Origin: Gigaspora rosea
Taxonomy: Eukaryota > Glomeromycota > Glomeromycetes > Diversisporales > Gigasporaceae
Assembly: GCA_003550325.1 (NCBI GenBank)
Contig: QKWP01000442.1
Coordinates: 66,312-130,311, forward strand
Direction of reading: 5' to 3'
Length of the DNA: 64,000 nucleotides
A model generated the notes under the pieces. The model saw only the letters and a list, made by a program, of their open reading frames with translations. It was not told the origin of the DNA and made no database searches. Positions 34,351-45,905 of this stretch are shown in pieces. Within the stretch, counting starts at the first letter, position 1. Each line of letters opens with the position of its first letter. The position numbers and the translations under genes were made by a program.

Positions 34351-36340
34351 TGTTAGGTAATTGATGAAATGCTATTGATAAATTTTAAAAGTTTAAGTTT
34401 CATAAAATTGATATAAAAAAAAAAGACTTTATTTTATTTATAAACAAAAAACTTATTTTCTAAAGAACAAATTTTACTGCTAATTAAATACAAGTTTAAT
34501 GATTATTTTAAACATTTCGATAAATGCAAATATTAATAAACTCACAAAATTGATGCAAATAAAATGAAGCCAGTAATGGATACATTATAGAATTGACAAC
34601 AAAATGCAATCAGTAATTGTAGTCTCTATGAGTTTGAATAAGTGCTTAATTAACAAAATTACGGTTTGATAGATATTAATGAACTTGAATTTTAAATATA
34701 TACCAAATTATATACTCATTAATTACTCGAATAAAATTAGATACTTATAACGGTAAACCTTCACAGATTTTAGATACTTCAATTAACAAATATTCTTTAT
34801 TCACTAAATTAATGTGAAAAAAATAAAGATATTCATAAATAAATTAGTTAAGTGCTAAATTAATGCTTAGTCATTAAATTAGCATAAATAAAATATAAAT
34901 AATTAGATATTTATTTATAATAGTAAATTTTAAGAATAGCGTATTCAGTGATTCAACTAATGAGTATTGTCTATTATGCGAAAAGAATATTTAAATAATT
35001 TATTTAATGCTTATATTAAGACGCTCCTTCACTAAATTAATGCAATATACTGAAACTAGTAGATCCTTATGAACTTGAATTAATTATTTTAAGCGCTTCG
35101 ATTAATAAACAGTTGATAAAAATATTTGTAAACTTTGATGACTTTAACTCAAACTAATACACTTACCATTAAATTAATACAAATAAAAATAATAAGTTAT
35201 ATCTTTTAAATAAATATTTATGAGATTGAATAATTTAATATAGTGCTCTGATTAACGAATGTTCTTTATATTCCCCAGAATAAAGTTTTTAAAGAGCTTT
35301 AATATACAGAGACATCTAGAGATAGAATAAAATGTTCATGATTCAGAATCATGCGCATTTTATACATTTTTTTAAATCATGCGCATTATGCACATGATAA
35401 AAAAAAACAAGTTGATTGATAGGTAAAATGCGCATAATTCTAAAACATGCGCAATAAATACGCATGATTTAAATCATGTGCATGAATAAACCAATCTCAA
35501 GACTATTACTGCTCCTAATAAATTAAAAAAATCTAGGGTTCTAAGAATCTACAATACCATTGAGTAAAGTCACGCCTCCATCGATATAAATACGAATAAA
35601 TTAAATAGCAGATAAGTAAATACATGTGTTTTTGTTTAATTAACATTATAATGTTTTTAGAAAGATATCACATAGCTAAATATATTAATTACTTATGACA
35701 TAGAGTAAATTTTGCTACGTATGTACTTAATCCAATCGTAAAACTAATATATAATATAAAATTCAAAAAACCCTGAAATAACTAGCATAGAAATTAACTT
35801 TTGGTCATCGAGTGAAAAATTTTTCAGCACAAAATTTTTAATATATTATTTAAGAATTGATATTAGGTTATATTGAAATTAGTGTTATAGATTAATCATG
35901 GGTCAAGACTTTAGTATTCCCATTATCCTAAGCATCATTATGAGAAATCGGCATCAGAATTCCTTTAAGAATCTTATCAGAATGGCACATAAATAGATTT
36001 TTCTTTCACACTCGCAAAAACAGTACCAATTAACCTTTAATGTGTTTCAAATAATTCGATTAATAAACTTATTGAATTAGGTGAAAATGCAAAGATATAA
36101 ACTCAAATACTTACTTTAAATGAAAACATTTATTTTCTACTACAATATTAAACAATAAAATGCTATTTTTATATAATTATTATTACTCCGATGATAAACA
36201 ACTATCTTTTATTTTATTTTATTTTTCTTGTAAAAATAAACAATTATTTTTGTAAAAGCCATATCATCAAAAATAAAATATAAAACAAAAAAAAAATAAA
36301 AGTAAAAAATATTAAAAAAAAATTTATTAGCATCAAATAC
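34350..36340. other. AT-rich interior of the MULE element
   Basis: No ORF of note. Inverted CATGCGCAT motifs cluster at 35330-35490 and may be a small nested hairpin element. The rest is A/T-rich with TTAATTAATAAA-like words. Confidence 0.5.
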
Positions 36341-37607
36341 TAATAAATTAAATTTTTTCACTTGATTGGCCAAATTGTAGGATACTAGGATTGATAGAGA
36401 CTTCTAACAAGGATATAAATATCTCTGTCCTCTCAGTATCGCCAGCCTCTTCAACAGCCCAAAACCTATCATGAATCCTTTTAGTTAATTCAACAACACT
36501 GAGCCTTCGATTTTCAGTAGCTTTTTGTTGTACCGTTTGGATATATTTTACAAATGATTCACGGCTTTCATATATTTCATACCCACTTTTTTCAAATACT
36601 CCTTGAAACATTTTTCATATATCGGTTGTTAATAACTTAGTGCTACCATACATATGTTCATGAAAGACTTGCTTGTAACGCAATAAGTATCAATTGCGAA
36701 ACAAGCAGTAACAGTTGAGAGAAGTCAAACCCGGGGTACCTTTTCCTTTTTCTAGTCTTTTCATTACAGCACTGGCTTCTTTGATAAGTAGATACTGAAA
36801 TGGATAGGGAAACTTGTGAATTTCTTCAATGAAATCACTATCAATATCATAAGCGGATACTTTCTTGATACGGAAGTCAAATGCGGCACTTTCGGCTTCA
36901 GATCTCTTTTTATAATCAATGCTAACAATGCTATGTACAGCACCTAAGTTAAATAAATAACAAGTGGTAAGTAAATAAAAATAATTCAAATTATTTTTTT
37001 TTAAAAAAAAAAGAGCAAACGATGATTTTTTGTATTAACTTTGTCTATACAAAATACCTATATTGCATGAATGCATACTAACCAATTTCCTATTTTAAAA
37101 AAAAAACTTAAAAAAAAGTTTTTTTTAAAAAAAAAATAATATAAAATTTAAAAGCGTTTTTTTTACTTATTATAAATGCACCTATAGTGGATCTTTGATC
37201 AAAATTTTTTTACATTAGGGTTAGTTAGAGTTTGAAAAGGGTTTTAGGGCATAAAATATTTTTACTTAAGGCACTTAGTTAGCGGTTTTTGAAATAATAT
37301 ATGCATAGATGTAAAGTACTATAGGTACATTTTAGAAAAGTTTTTTTTTTAATTAAACAAAAACAAATTTGAAGCAACAATTAGTATGGTAGTACTTTTT
37401 ACTGTACTTGAGCAAATTTTGCATATAATACAGAAGATTATCGTTCTCGAGTAAATAGGCAAGTAGATAATATAGAAAAATAGGTTACCAATTAAACTGT
37501 GAAAACAAGATGTTATCCTTTTTAATTCGCTATGAAAAGATTCTAATGGATTTGTTGTTGTTACTTGTAAAAGCAAGGGTGAATGCTGGCAGGCCCATAA
37601 TCCCCAC

Positions 37608-37846
37608 TATACATGAGGACAAAAGCATTTCAGGTTCTAAAACCCGAAATTAAAATTTGAAGACGAAATTGTTTTTGACCTATTTTACTTGAAAAACAAA
37701 ATTATTTGATACTTTTTTTGAATAGACGAAATTATAAGGAACATAACTATATAAATTTTATTTGCTCTTTCTTATAAAAAATTTTAATTTTCTCTAATGA
37801 AGACGAAATAGGTCTTTTTCAAAAATCAATTTCGGTGGCATCACTA
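37608..37846. mobile_element. 239-base hAT-like MITE, copy 2 (inverted)
   Basis: Begins TATACATGAGGAC and ends GGTGGCATCACTA, flanked by a perfect ATCCCCAC duplication (37600-37607 and 37847-37854). Same length as copy 1 at 12032-12270, in the opposite orientation. It interrupts the MULE transposase between its HQWGL and LLQVTTTNPLESFH parts. Confidence 0.93.
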
Positions 37847-38176
37847 ATCCCCACTGATGTGTATTTTTTTTATAGTTTCTCTTAATATAATTTTGAATAG
37901 CGGGAATGGAACAACTATTGATAGCATCCTGAACAAGGCTTTCACAGCCAATTTTTGTTCTTTTGTGCATAGCTGAAATCATAATATTCTGAGTTTTTTT
38001 TTCATAAATTTTTTGCATCCATGTTCTCATTACATGAACAGTGCAAAGAATTATTTGACATTCTTGCTCACCAGCTATTATGCCGGGAAAAGCCTTTTTA
38101 ATACTTTTAGCTTCAATGCTACTTTGATCTAATAGTATATAACGAGGAGACCAATGACAAAACTTATTACAAATAA

Positions 38177-38709
38177 GGGGGCATCCATAAATAACGTTAT
38201 GTACCCCCTCATAGTAGCGCTGGCCCCCACCTCTACTATATAAAAAAATTTTTCAAAATCCGTATATTTATATATAAAATTTTACAAAAACTTGAATATA
38301 TTGTGACACAGTGATCCGATTTGGATGATTTAGGTACCATTCGATTCGTCTCAGTGAGACGAATCCAATGATACCAAAATCATTTCATTTGGATTACTGG
38401 ATCAATAGTTATTCACAAAAAACTATTGATTTTTTAGTAATTTTATAAGAAAACATAATAACCAATAGTATTTGGCCAATAAAAATTGATCCAGTGATCC
38501 AAATGAAATGAAACTGGTACTATTTCGACTCCTCTCACTGAGATGAATCGAATGGTACCAAAATCATTAAATTTGGACCACTGGTTCAAGTTTTAGCCAA
38601 TTTTTTCTAAAAAAATTACGTTATATTTTTTTGACCTCCTCTACTTATTGAGAAAAACGTTATCGTTTGTCCAACCCCCTCTTGTATAACGTTATTTATG
38701 GATGCCTCC
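38177..38709. mobile_element. Harbinger-like MITE copy C
   Basis: 533 bases, GGGGGCATCCATAAATAACG and its complement at the ends, TAA duplicated on both sides (38174-38176, 38710-38712). It sits inside the MULE transposase between the DSTHKTN and LLDQSS regions. The body is nearly identical to copy B. Confidence 0.9.
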
Positions 38710-40099
38710 TAATTACCAATGCCTCAGCAACTGTATCTCTATCCTCACGGCTAACAAAAAAATGAGCTCCTACATTCTAGCATCTATAAGTGTCTCGAAT
38801 GTAAAGTGTAAACAGACGCCAATTATATTGATTGGTCTTGTGAGTTGAATCAATAAGTGTTAACCATCTATGCCGTTCAAGCTTTTTTAGCTGCTCTGGG
38901 TGTGCAAATACAATTCCTTTAGTAGACCACTGAGAAATAAAATAACCTTCAATAAAGTAATTCTGTTCAGTCAAATATAATATTGATTCTGTAATATCAA
39001 TTCTTAAATTTGAATTGCCAATAAGATGGATTTCCAGTGGCCCACGGACTTTGTACTTTATGTTTGTTACCTCTTTATGCTTTAGCTCACTTATACATGA
39101 ACCAAGGTCTAACTCTATCATTGCATATTTCTTAATAGCAGCCGTAATTGCTGAAGAGGTGTAATTTTTGACTGCCTCTTGTTCAACCAAACTTTTAACA
39201 GCTTTTGGCTATTTAATTTTATCAACTTCTAATAGAGTATGTGAATGGTTGGGTGAGTCTTTATATCACTCTATACATACTATCTTTGAAGATGCTAGCC
39301 AAGTAATCTTGATTTTTGCATTATATAAGCCAGATGGTCGTACTTTTGTTATTCTGCGCTTGTCATAAGGGATATTCTTCTTTTTCCAGCTACTTGATAC
39401 TCGGTGCTTAGTGAAATGACAAGCAAAAACTTTCAAATATCACCTTCTGCATATTTGTATGAATTCCATTGTATTCAAACATTAGAAACTAATGGCCATT
39501 TAATTATCATCAAAATCATTCATTGGAATTTCCAAAAAACTATTTATATCAAAAAGAAGGCATTGCTTTTTATTTGGTATAAGAGTTGATTCTGGTGTAA
39601 ACACCAAAGGTACAGCAGGTGTAATATCTGTACAAGTAGCAAACATAACAACTAAATGTTTTTTTTATACCACAAAAAAAAAAGGCTTAGTACTTTAATA
39701 ATAATAAATAGATTAAATACATTATATTGTATATATACGTATTTATGGCCTTAAGATTAAACAAGCACTAAAAAAGTTTGACTATTGTTCTTTTAACCCA
39801 GCAAAATTGATTTTTTATAAAAAAACTTAATATATATATACATATATACTAAAAGATTCTTAAGTAGTTCTCAAAAGTTAAAAAAAATTTATGTTTAAAG
39901 ATGCTAACACGTAAATATATTGTGCAAACGAATACTAATTTACAAGAAAAAACATATGGTGTTTAAAAAAAATTGAAAAAAAATTTGTAAATACAGAAAT
40001 GCGTGATACTGCAATACTGACCAATCTAGTATTTACTATCATGGACCTATCATAATCATCATCACTATCACGTGATTTGACTCCACTTTAGACATCCCC

Positions 40100-41370
40100 T
40101 ATTTTTGACTGTTTTTCTGTATTTTTAGAAATATATAACAAATTTTTAAAATTGTGTTAGCTGTTTATAGATTGTTCAGTGCTCTTCTTGTAGTAACTCT
40201 TGCAATATTTTGACAACTTTCTTGTGGTAATTTAATGGCATTCTTGTGGCAATTCAATGGCATTCTTTGTAGTGTTTTGCCAATAGTCAGGCTAAGTATG
40301 ACAGTAATGAAAAGATTTGAAAAAGATAAATTTCTTAATAATCATGTTTCAAGAGAATCTGTAATAACTTAATCATTTAATAAATTAACCATAGTCATTT
40401 AATCATTTAATAAATACTAACATGAATAAAGGTTAATTTTGTTTACTTTAATGATTGTTTTCAAAACAATGTATACTTAACCATAATAATTACTCTTAGG
40501 ATATAATGCAATAGTTAGATTTGAAACAAGTGTGATATTTAGATTTGGGTTATAGTATGATTAAATAGGTTGAATTTAGTATTATAAATAGGGTTGGGTT
40601 TAAGACTAGGATTAAAAATAGGTTCGGATAATTAAAAGCAGGATTTTGTTAGAAATAGAAATAGTTTAGGGTTAAATTAAAAATAGAATTGTAATAAAGA
40701 ATAGGTTTGTATTTAGAAGTAGTATTAGGGATCAATTTTTGAATAAAGATTATTATATACTTTAAAATCTTATAAAAATGTATAAATTAATATTATAATA
40801 TATATTATATAGTGCAAACAACCTAGTCCCGACCAATAAAAGTTTTTAGCAACCAAATTTTAAAATTATATAATGTAGCCAAATTTGGTATTTCTACTGG
40901 TTTTATTTTTACAACTCAGATTTAATTTTTCAACTTCAACTTAAACCAGTTTTAATTTGAATTTAAAAAAGGTAAGAAAAATATCAACTCACTAGAAAGC
41001 GTTGACATCTACAACGAAACTATAACAACTTTGGCGACGAAATGACAAAAGTGACAAGGTTACGCAAAACCAACATAACGAAATAATACCAAAAAAGTAA
41101 TGACACCAAAAACGACGAGAACGCACGAAAAATCATAAGGCCTATAAAAAATATACTAAAAGAAATGAAAAACCTGGCAGCAAAAAAAAAATCTAAAAAA
41201 CGTAAGAAAAATAACAACTCACTAGGAAGTGTTGACATCTACAACGAGCGAAATGACAAAACCAACAAAAATGCGGCACCAAAAGCGACGACACCAAGAG
41301 TGACAATCCTAAAACCCAAGCAACGATAAAGCATCAAAACAAAAAAATTATGCAGATCGTTATATATATG
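40100..41370. repeat. Intergenic; degenerate repeats including a partial tandem duplication
   Basis: No gene seen. About 40500-40720 consists of short GGGTT/AGGATTA repeats. CGTTGACATCTACAACGA-type sequence with flanking AACAACTCACTAG occurs at about 40972-41017 and 41199-41247, a period near 227 bases, in an A-rich, GACAAC-rich stretch. Confidence 0.5.
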
Positions 41371-41383
41371 TAAACTGGGGGGG

Positions 41384-41416
41384 CATATGGGCGGATTTTA
41401 GCTGATCTACGTGATA
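41384..41416 (+). repeat. Left TIR of the two-gene element
   Basis: The 33 bases beginning CATATGGGCGGATTT and ending GTGATA pair in inverted orientation with 44895-44927, with five mismatches. They lie 53 bases before the first ATG of the C2H2 gene. Confidence 0.85.
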
Positions 41417-41468
41417 AAAAAAATGTTAATAAAAATGTGATCAGTGATATCTTAATGGTTACACTAAT

Positions 41469-42080
41469 TTGATAAAAATAATCAGTGCAGCAATGTCGTC
41501 TAAACCTTTTAATTGTCTTTTATGTTCTAAAACTTATTCAACAAGGAGGTCTTTAATATCTCATGAAACAAAAAAACACACATGTAACCGTGTCGTACCT
41601 CACAGTTCTGGGTTTGAACTTCCCTCTAGTTGGTGCTTGTGCCAATTTCGGTCAGTTTTTCTTGCGAATGTAAAGTCCCGCCTTCATAGTCACCGAACGG
41701 CCCAAGGATTCAAACAGTTTACCATACACTGTCCTGAAAATCTTTTTTTTTATGTGTTTCACCAAGAACCAGGCTTCGAATACCGGTTAACCCAGCGAAA
41801 GTATAAATGTATATATAAGGGAAAGGAGGGCTACCAAAAGATCGGCTATATTTTTGCGCACCCTGGCTGGGGAGAAAAAAAAACGAAAACAGGAAGTGAG
41901 GTTAAAGTAACAACTGAAAAGAAGGAACCTGAAACGCAACAAACGGTCGAAGCTGAGTTTGGGTTCTTTTGGGAAGAACGAGCAACTAAAGAAGAATATA
42001 ATGAAGGAACTTATACATGGGCGTATGGACTTTTGAAGTTTACATTTGAAATTTGTAAGCGAAATATAGTTGTAGTCTGA
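41469..42080 (+). CDS. C2H2 zinc-finger protein of the two-gene element
   Basis: A 203-residue protein with one clear C2H2 finger near the N-terminus (Cys16, Cys19, His32, His37; core CLLCSKTYSTRRSLISH). A middle part (HCPENLFFYVFHQEPGFEYR) and a charged C-terminal part match no domain I know. Start could be Met1 or the better-placed Met9 (41493). It is convergent with the transposase gene; the stops are two bases apart. Being inside the same TIRs, it probably helps recognise the element ends or regulates transposition. That role is inference. Frame intact. Confidence 0.75.
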   Translation: MIKIISAAMSSKPFNCLLCSKTYSTRRSLISHETKKHTCNRVVPHSSGFELPSSWCLCQFRSVFLANVKSRLHSHRTAQGFKQFTIHCPENLFFYVFHQEPGFEYRLTQRKYKCIYKGKEGYQKIGYIFAHPGWGEKKTKTGSEVKVTTEKKEPETQQTVEAEFGFFWEERATKEEYNEGTYTWAYGLLKFTFEICKRNIVVV

Positions 42081-42082
42081 AT

Positions 42083-44424
42083 TTATTTTAGTTTAAAATT
42101 TATTGTTTTTTTAGAATAAGATAGAGGTGTTTCATTAATTTGATAATAAAGTTGTCTATTTTCATATGAACATATTTCATATGCTACAGACTTTAAAGAA
42201 TTACCACCACCCATTGTTGTGCCGCCATAAAATAACTGAACATGGTTATGATTTTTTTTCTCGACACCTGAACATGAAAACCATCGTAGACTTAATTTTT
42301 TTGTTTTAAGATATTTTATAAATTTTGGAATATGGCATGCGAGTACGTGCATGTAAGGAGTAACGTCATCACGATGATATAGTCCTACTTGTAAAATTTT
42401 ACCTTCTTTAGTTTCAATTGTTGGTCGGCAGAAATTTTTAACCCATTGTCGTGCTGAAGTTTCAAATTTAATGATATCATCATCTGTTAGATCACTCTTA
42501 CGCATTGTTTGGTACAAAAAATAAAACTCATGCCAAAGTGTTTGTATATCCTTGCCTCTTTGACCCGGAACAAATAATTCAATTGGAAATTTTTCTAAAA
42601 GAACCAACTTATCGGGCCCCATTAGTGATGTCCAATGCCATTTTCCTTTTGAAGTTTCGGGTTCCTTAAATTTGAATACATTGATACCAAGAGAATGGAT
42701 TGTTAACTCAACTTGCTCCCGAATTGTTGCAGTATTATTTTTTGATCGTCTATTAAATGCAGGTTCAGTTGATAATTCTAAGAAAAGGCATTCAAATAAA
42801 ACATCTGTGATTCGAAGCATTACATGCAACTCATCTGGAATACAATGTTGATTTTCTAAAAAAGGTAAAAGGTTTGAATTTTTGCGACCCAAAGTATTAC
42901 ATGAATTTTCGTAATCTAAATCCATATTCCAACGATCAGTATTCTTGCAATTGCAGTATAAACAGAAATGAACAGCTGTTGGTCCTTTAATGCCAAGTAC
43001 TAATGACATGAATTTCCAGTCAGAGCCAAACCAAAATTCAATTGGCCAATGATTATTATTCGAATCAGTAATTCCTTCAGTATTTAAAGTTAATAAATCT
43101 TCAATTAAAAAGCTAAAAGCTTGTTGAAGAGATTCATATTGTTCTATACCGCTATAAAGAAAAATACAATGTTGGTTTGATGGACTTAAAACTGCATCAT
43201 GTTGATTTAATATGCAGGCAGTAAACATTACATGATTATGGTGTTTACCGACCTGCCGTCCATCACCACTTAATTTAATATGAACTACGTCCCCTACTTT
43301 TAATATTGCCAAATCTCCGTATGCTAATTTAGAAATTAAAACATTTAAAATGTCTTTAAGTAATCGATAAGCCCCATTAGGAGTTAAGGAATTTATTTGA
43401 ACTGTGTGAACTGGAATTACATCATTCATAGTTTTTGTTATTTCATGTCGACATTTTTCAACCTCGTATTCACGCTCCATTTCGGGCATAACAGCTGCAA
43501 GTCGACGATATCCGTCACGAGAAACTAGAAGCTCATCACATGCTCGAACTGTTGAATCTAAAATTTGTAATTGGGGTTTTTTTAAATTTATGTCTTGAAA
43601 TCTAATAGGTGATCCATTTACTCTTAATTCTACGTGTGCTAATTTTGAATCATAAAAATTATGTAAATTAAGTGCTGATTCAACTCTATTATAAATGTCA
43701 GAAGCTAAAGTTTGAAGTCTTTTTTTTTTTTGTGACTCGGATTTAAGTTGATGAAAAGGTTTATTTGTTTGAATTTGAACTTGACATTGGTTATCACTAT
43801 TAATTCGTCTTTTTGCCAAACATTCAAGATCAAATCCAAAAAGTATTACACCAGAAAGCGCAGACTTGTTATTATTATATAATTTCTATTTACAAATACG
43901 TAGTAAGTATAATACTATATATACAATACTATATATACATGTAAGGTAATTATTAAATTATTAATACAAACTTGTAAAAATAAGGTCGCTACGTTACTCG
44001 CAGATCTATTGCTTGATACAGATTGTTTTTCTCCATTAGAACCGTCCCAAGTTAATGTATATATTACTTTGTCATTGGAATCATATTGGGTTTCGGCCAT
44101 AATATCTATACCACGAATTTTAATACTAACTAAATATCCATTAGGGATTAAATAACAACTTCGCACTGTTTGTTTGACATTTGGCGGATAATAACCAAGA
44201 CGAAAAATTTTATAAAGGTATTTTGTTTTTTTATTTCCATCAAATCTAGTTACATGAATGCTTGGATAGTTATCAACAACTTCTAAGGAATTGGTTTGTA
44301 TATTTTTTTGTTGCTGAATTTCTTGAAGGGGGTAACGGGTTAAAGGATGACATTTTGGTAAGTTTTCAGTTGGCGAATATCGGGTTGAAGAAATACTTTG
44401 AAGTGTTTTTGAACTAGGCGGCAT
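42083..44424 (-). CDS. Transposase with RAG1/Transib-like DDE core, two exons
   Basis: Exon 1 is 44424-43972 and exon 2 43864-42083. The intron 43971-43865 has GT and AG ends and keeps frame, giving 744 residues. The N-terminal 150 residues show no known domain. Core motifs in order: SGDGRQVGKHH (Asp352), GSDWKF (Asp433), FCLYC (Cys452, Cys455), PDELHVML (Asp495, His498), HIPKFIKYL, then SGVEKKNHNHVQLF (Glu686). Mouse RAG1 has D600, D708 and E962 with a CxxC after the second Asp; the Asp-to-Glu distance is 253 here and 254 there. Other DDE superfamilies with a CxxC and [C/D]xxH insertion remain possible. No stops or frameshifts, so this copy may be recently active. Confidence 0.72.
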
Positions 44425-44894
44425 TTTGAGTCTTTAGGTACTACTAGCAATGCGAATTAACGTACATTCAACAAGGTGGTAATAAAACCCAAGTTGTTTT
44501 TATACTTGTATCGTTTGGTCGTTTTTGTTGTGTTGTTTGGCCGTTTACTTGTGCTGGGTTGTTTGGGTTTTTTTTTAGTGTTGTTTGGTCGCAGAAAGTT
44601 ACTATTATTAAAAAAATAAATATATTTATTAAATATGTACTTCAAATTAACTATGTTGATTTAAATTCTACTTCTTCTAATTTTACTGGTGAAACCCCTC
44701 TCCACCTCATCTCCACCTCATCTCCACCTCATCTCCAACGTCTAACCTTGGTTCTTAATTGGCTAGGAAAGATAGAATCTTGTTAATCGTTTGTTGAAGA
44801 TCTTAATAATATAATTCGAAAACATCACACAAGCTATCTGATTGGTGTAATTTGTTATTTATTTTTTGAAAATCTTAATCACGTTATTCACAGA

Positions 44895-44927
44895 TATCAC
44901 CCGGATCAGCCCAAATCCGCCCATATG
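44895..44927 (-). repeat. Right TIR of the two-gene element
   Basis: Complement of the left TIR at 41384-41416, 28 of 33 positions the same. It lies about 470 bases upstream of the transposase start, a stretch with CTCCACCTCAT triple repeats near 44700-44730. Confidence 0.85.
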
Positions 44928-44960
44928 GTCTACGGATTAATTATAAACCCCCCGGTTTAT

Positions 44961-45905
44961 GTTAAGTTTTCTCTTCCTATATGATATTTTGTGGTTCCAC
45001 TCACGTGATATCAAGCCAATTAGCCAACTACCCAGGATCGCCAGAAAACTTTTTACTGTCACGTGATTATTGGCCAATAAAAGATCGCGCGCTATTACGC
45101 GCCTATACTTATTTGCGCGGGTAATACAACCAAAAAAGGAAATAAATAAATTGAAGTGCGTGAGATAAAAATTTTAGGGTTAGAACCTTAATGTTAGAGG
45201 CTATAGGATTAGATTGACGGTTACTATATATAAAATTTCATTCCTGTCATTTTTAATTAGTGCATCAAGATAGTCTCTGAGTATTTGAATTACTCGCACA
45301 AATAAGTGGACGGTAACTGTTTCTCATAACCCGACCAGGACAGATTTGTAAAGTATCCAAAATTTTTATGTTATTTATTATTAATGCTTCCGGGAGAGTT
45401 TTTGAAAAAGTTTATATTTTTTAAAAATTAACTGAATGATTTTCGGCCGATTCATACAGTATAATACCTGAAAGCTATTAATATACAGTAATATATATAT
45501 CAATGATTATTTTTATAGACAATAATGTCAACGTTATTAAATTTTCGTTCGAATGCTTGTTCGACACGTTTGACGTGTTTAGTTGGTACGAAAATTAGGG
45601 ACTTGTCAACCTGACAAAAAATATAAAAAGGATAAAATAACCGTTGAATAAATAAATTACACGAATAGAGATAATAATATTAAAAATTTGTCAAAAATAT
45701 GTTACGAAAAGTATTTCAATACATCAAAATCTTTGAAAAGGTTTGAGAACCCGACTTATAAAAGATATGTTAACATCTAAATGATTAGGATTTTGGGAGT
45801 CACTAAACTTTTTTACTTAGAATCCTGATAACAGCACTGGTGATGATCACCAGCTGTGATAAATAGGAAACTTCTATATTTTGTTAAACTAGGGATACAT
45901 AATTG
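44961..45905. other. Intergenic; repeat fragments
   Basis: 45000-45320 resembles parts of 18890-19380 (GGTTAGAG..GCTATAGG, TTTTTAATTAGTGCATCAAGA, TTCACGTGATAT-like words, GCACAAATAAGTG), so it is a degraded piece of that repeat. The rest has no ORF or repeat I can name. It is the 3' flank of the MACPF-like gene. Confidence 0.5.

Larger units (their letters stand above)
36348..39430 (-). pseudogene. MULE transposase, broken
   Basis: Minus-strand pieces in order: a basic FAR1-like N-terminal region (about 39430-39200, containing RRITKVRPSGLY-like sequence), then LTLIDSTHKTNQYNWRL (first catalytic Asp, about 38860). Next comes WSPRYILLDQSSIEAKSI (second Asp, about 38120) followed by CTVHVMRTW. 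TTTNPLESFHSELK (candidate Glu, about 37540) and KKRSEAESAAFDFR (about 36890) follow. A SWIM-like tail (NCYCLFRN ... FHEHMYG, about 36700-36640) has a lost zinc ligand. There are in-frame stops at about 38775 and in the tail, plus insertions at 38177 and 37608. Not functional. Confidence 0.82.
33135..40099 (-). mobile_element. Mutator-like (MULE) element, about 7 kb
   Basis: GGGGGTCGGCTAAAGTGGAG at the left and CTCCACTTTAGACATCCCC at the right begin TIRs of about 34 bases; flanks TTATTTTT and CTATTTTT match 7 of 8. A decayed MULE transposase lies on the minus strand (about 39430-36348). The left third holds subterminal repeats of about 190 bases (33235-34350). Nested in it are an AGGACC element, a hAT-like MITE and a Harbinger-like MITE. 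Confidence 0.8.
41371..44960. mobile_element. Two-gene DNA transposon, RAG1/Transib-like core
   Basis: A 33-base TIR lies at 41384-41416 and 44895-44927 (28 of 33 identical, starting CATATGGGCGGATTT). Further out are an AAAC(T/C)GGGGGG match at the left and its complement near 44948-44959, with about 20 extra bases on the right. It encloses exactly two genes, convergent and two bases apart: a C2H2 protein and a transposase with DDE-type motifs. No 5-base or 8-base duplication could be fixed at the ends, so borders are approximate. Confidence 0.7.

Noticed and set aside
41371..44960. Calling the two-gene element Transib outright
   Set aside because: Termini do not start with CAC and no 5-base duplication was found. 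Only the protein core pattern supports the link.
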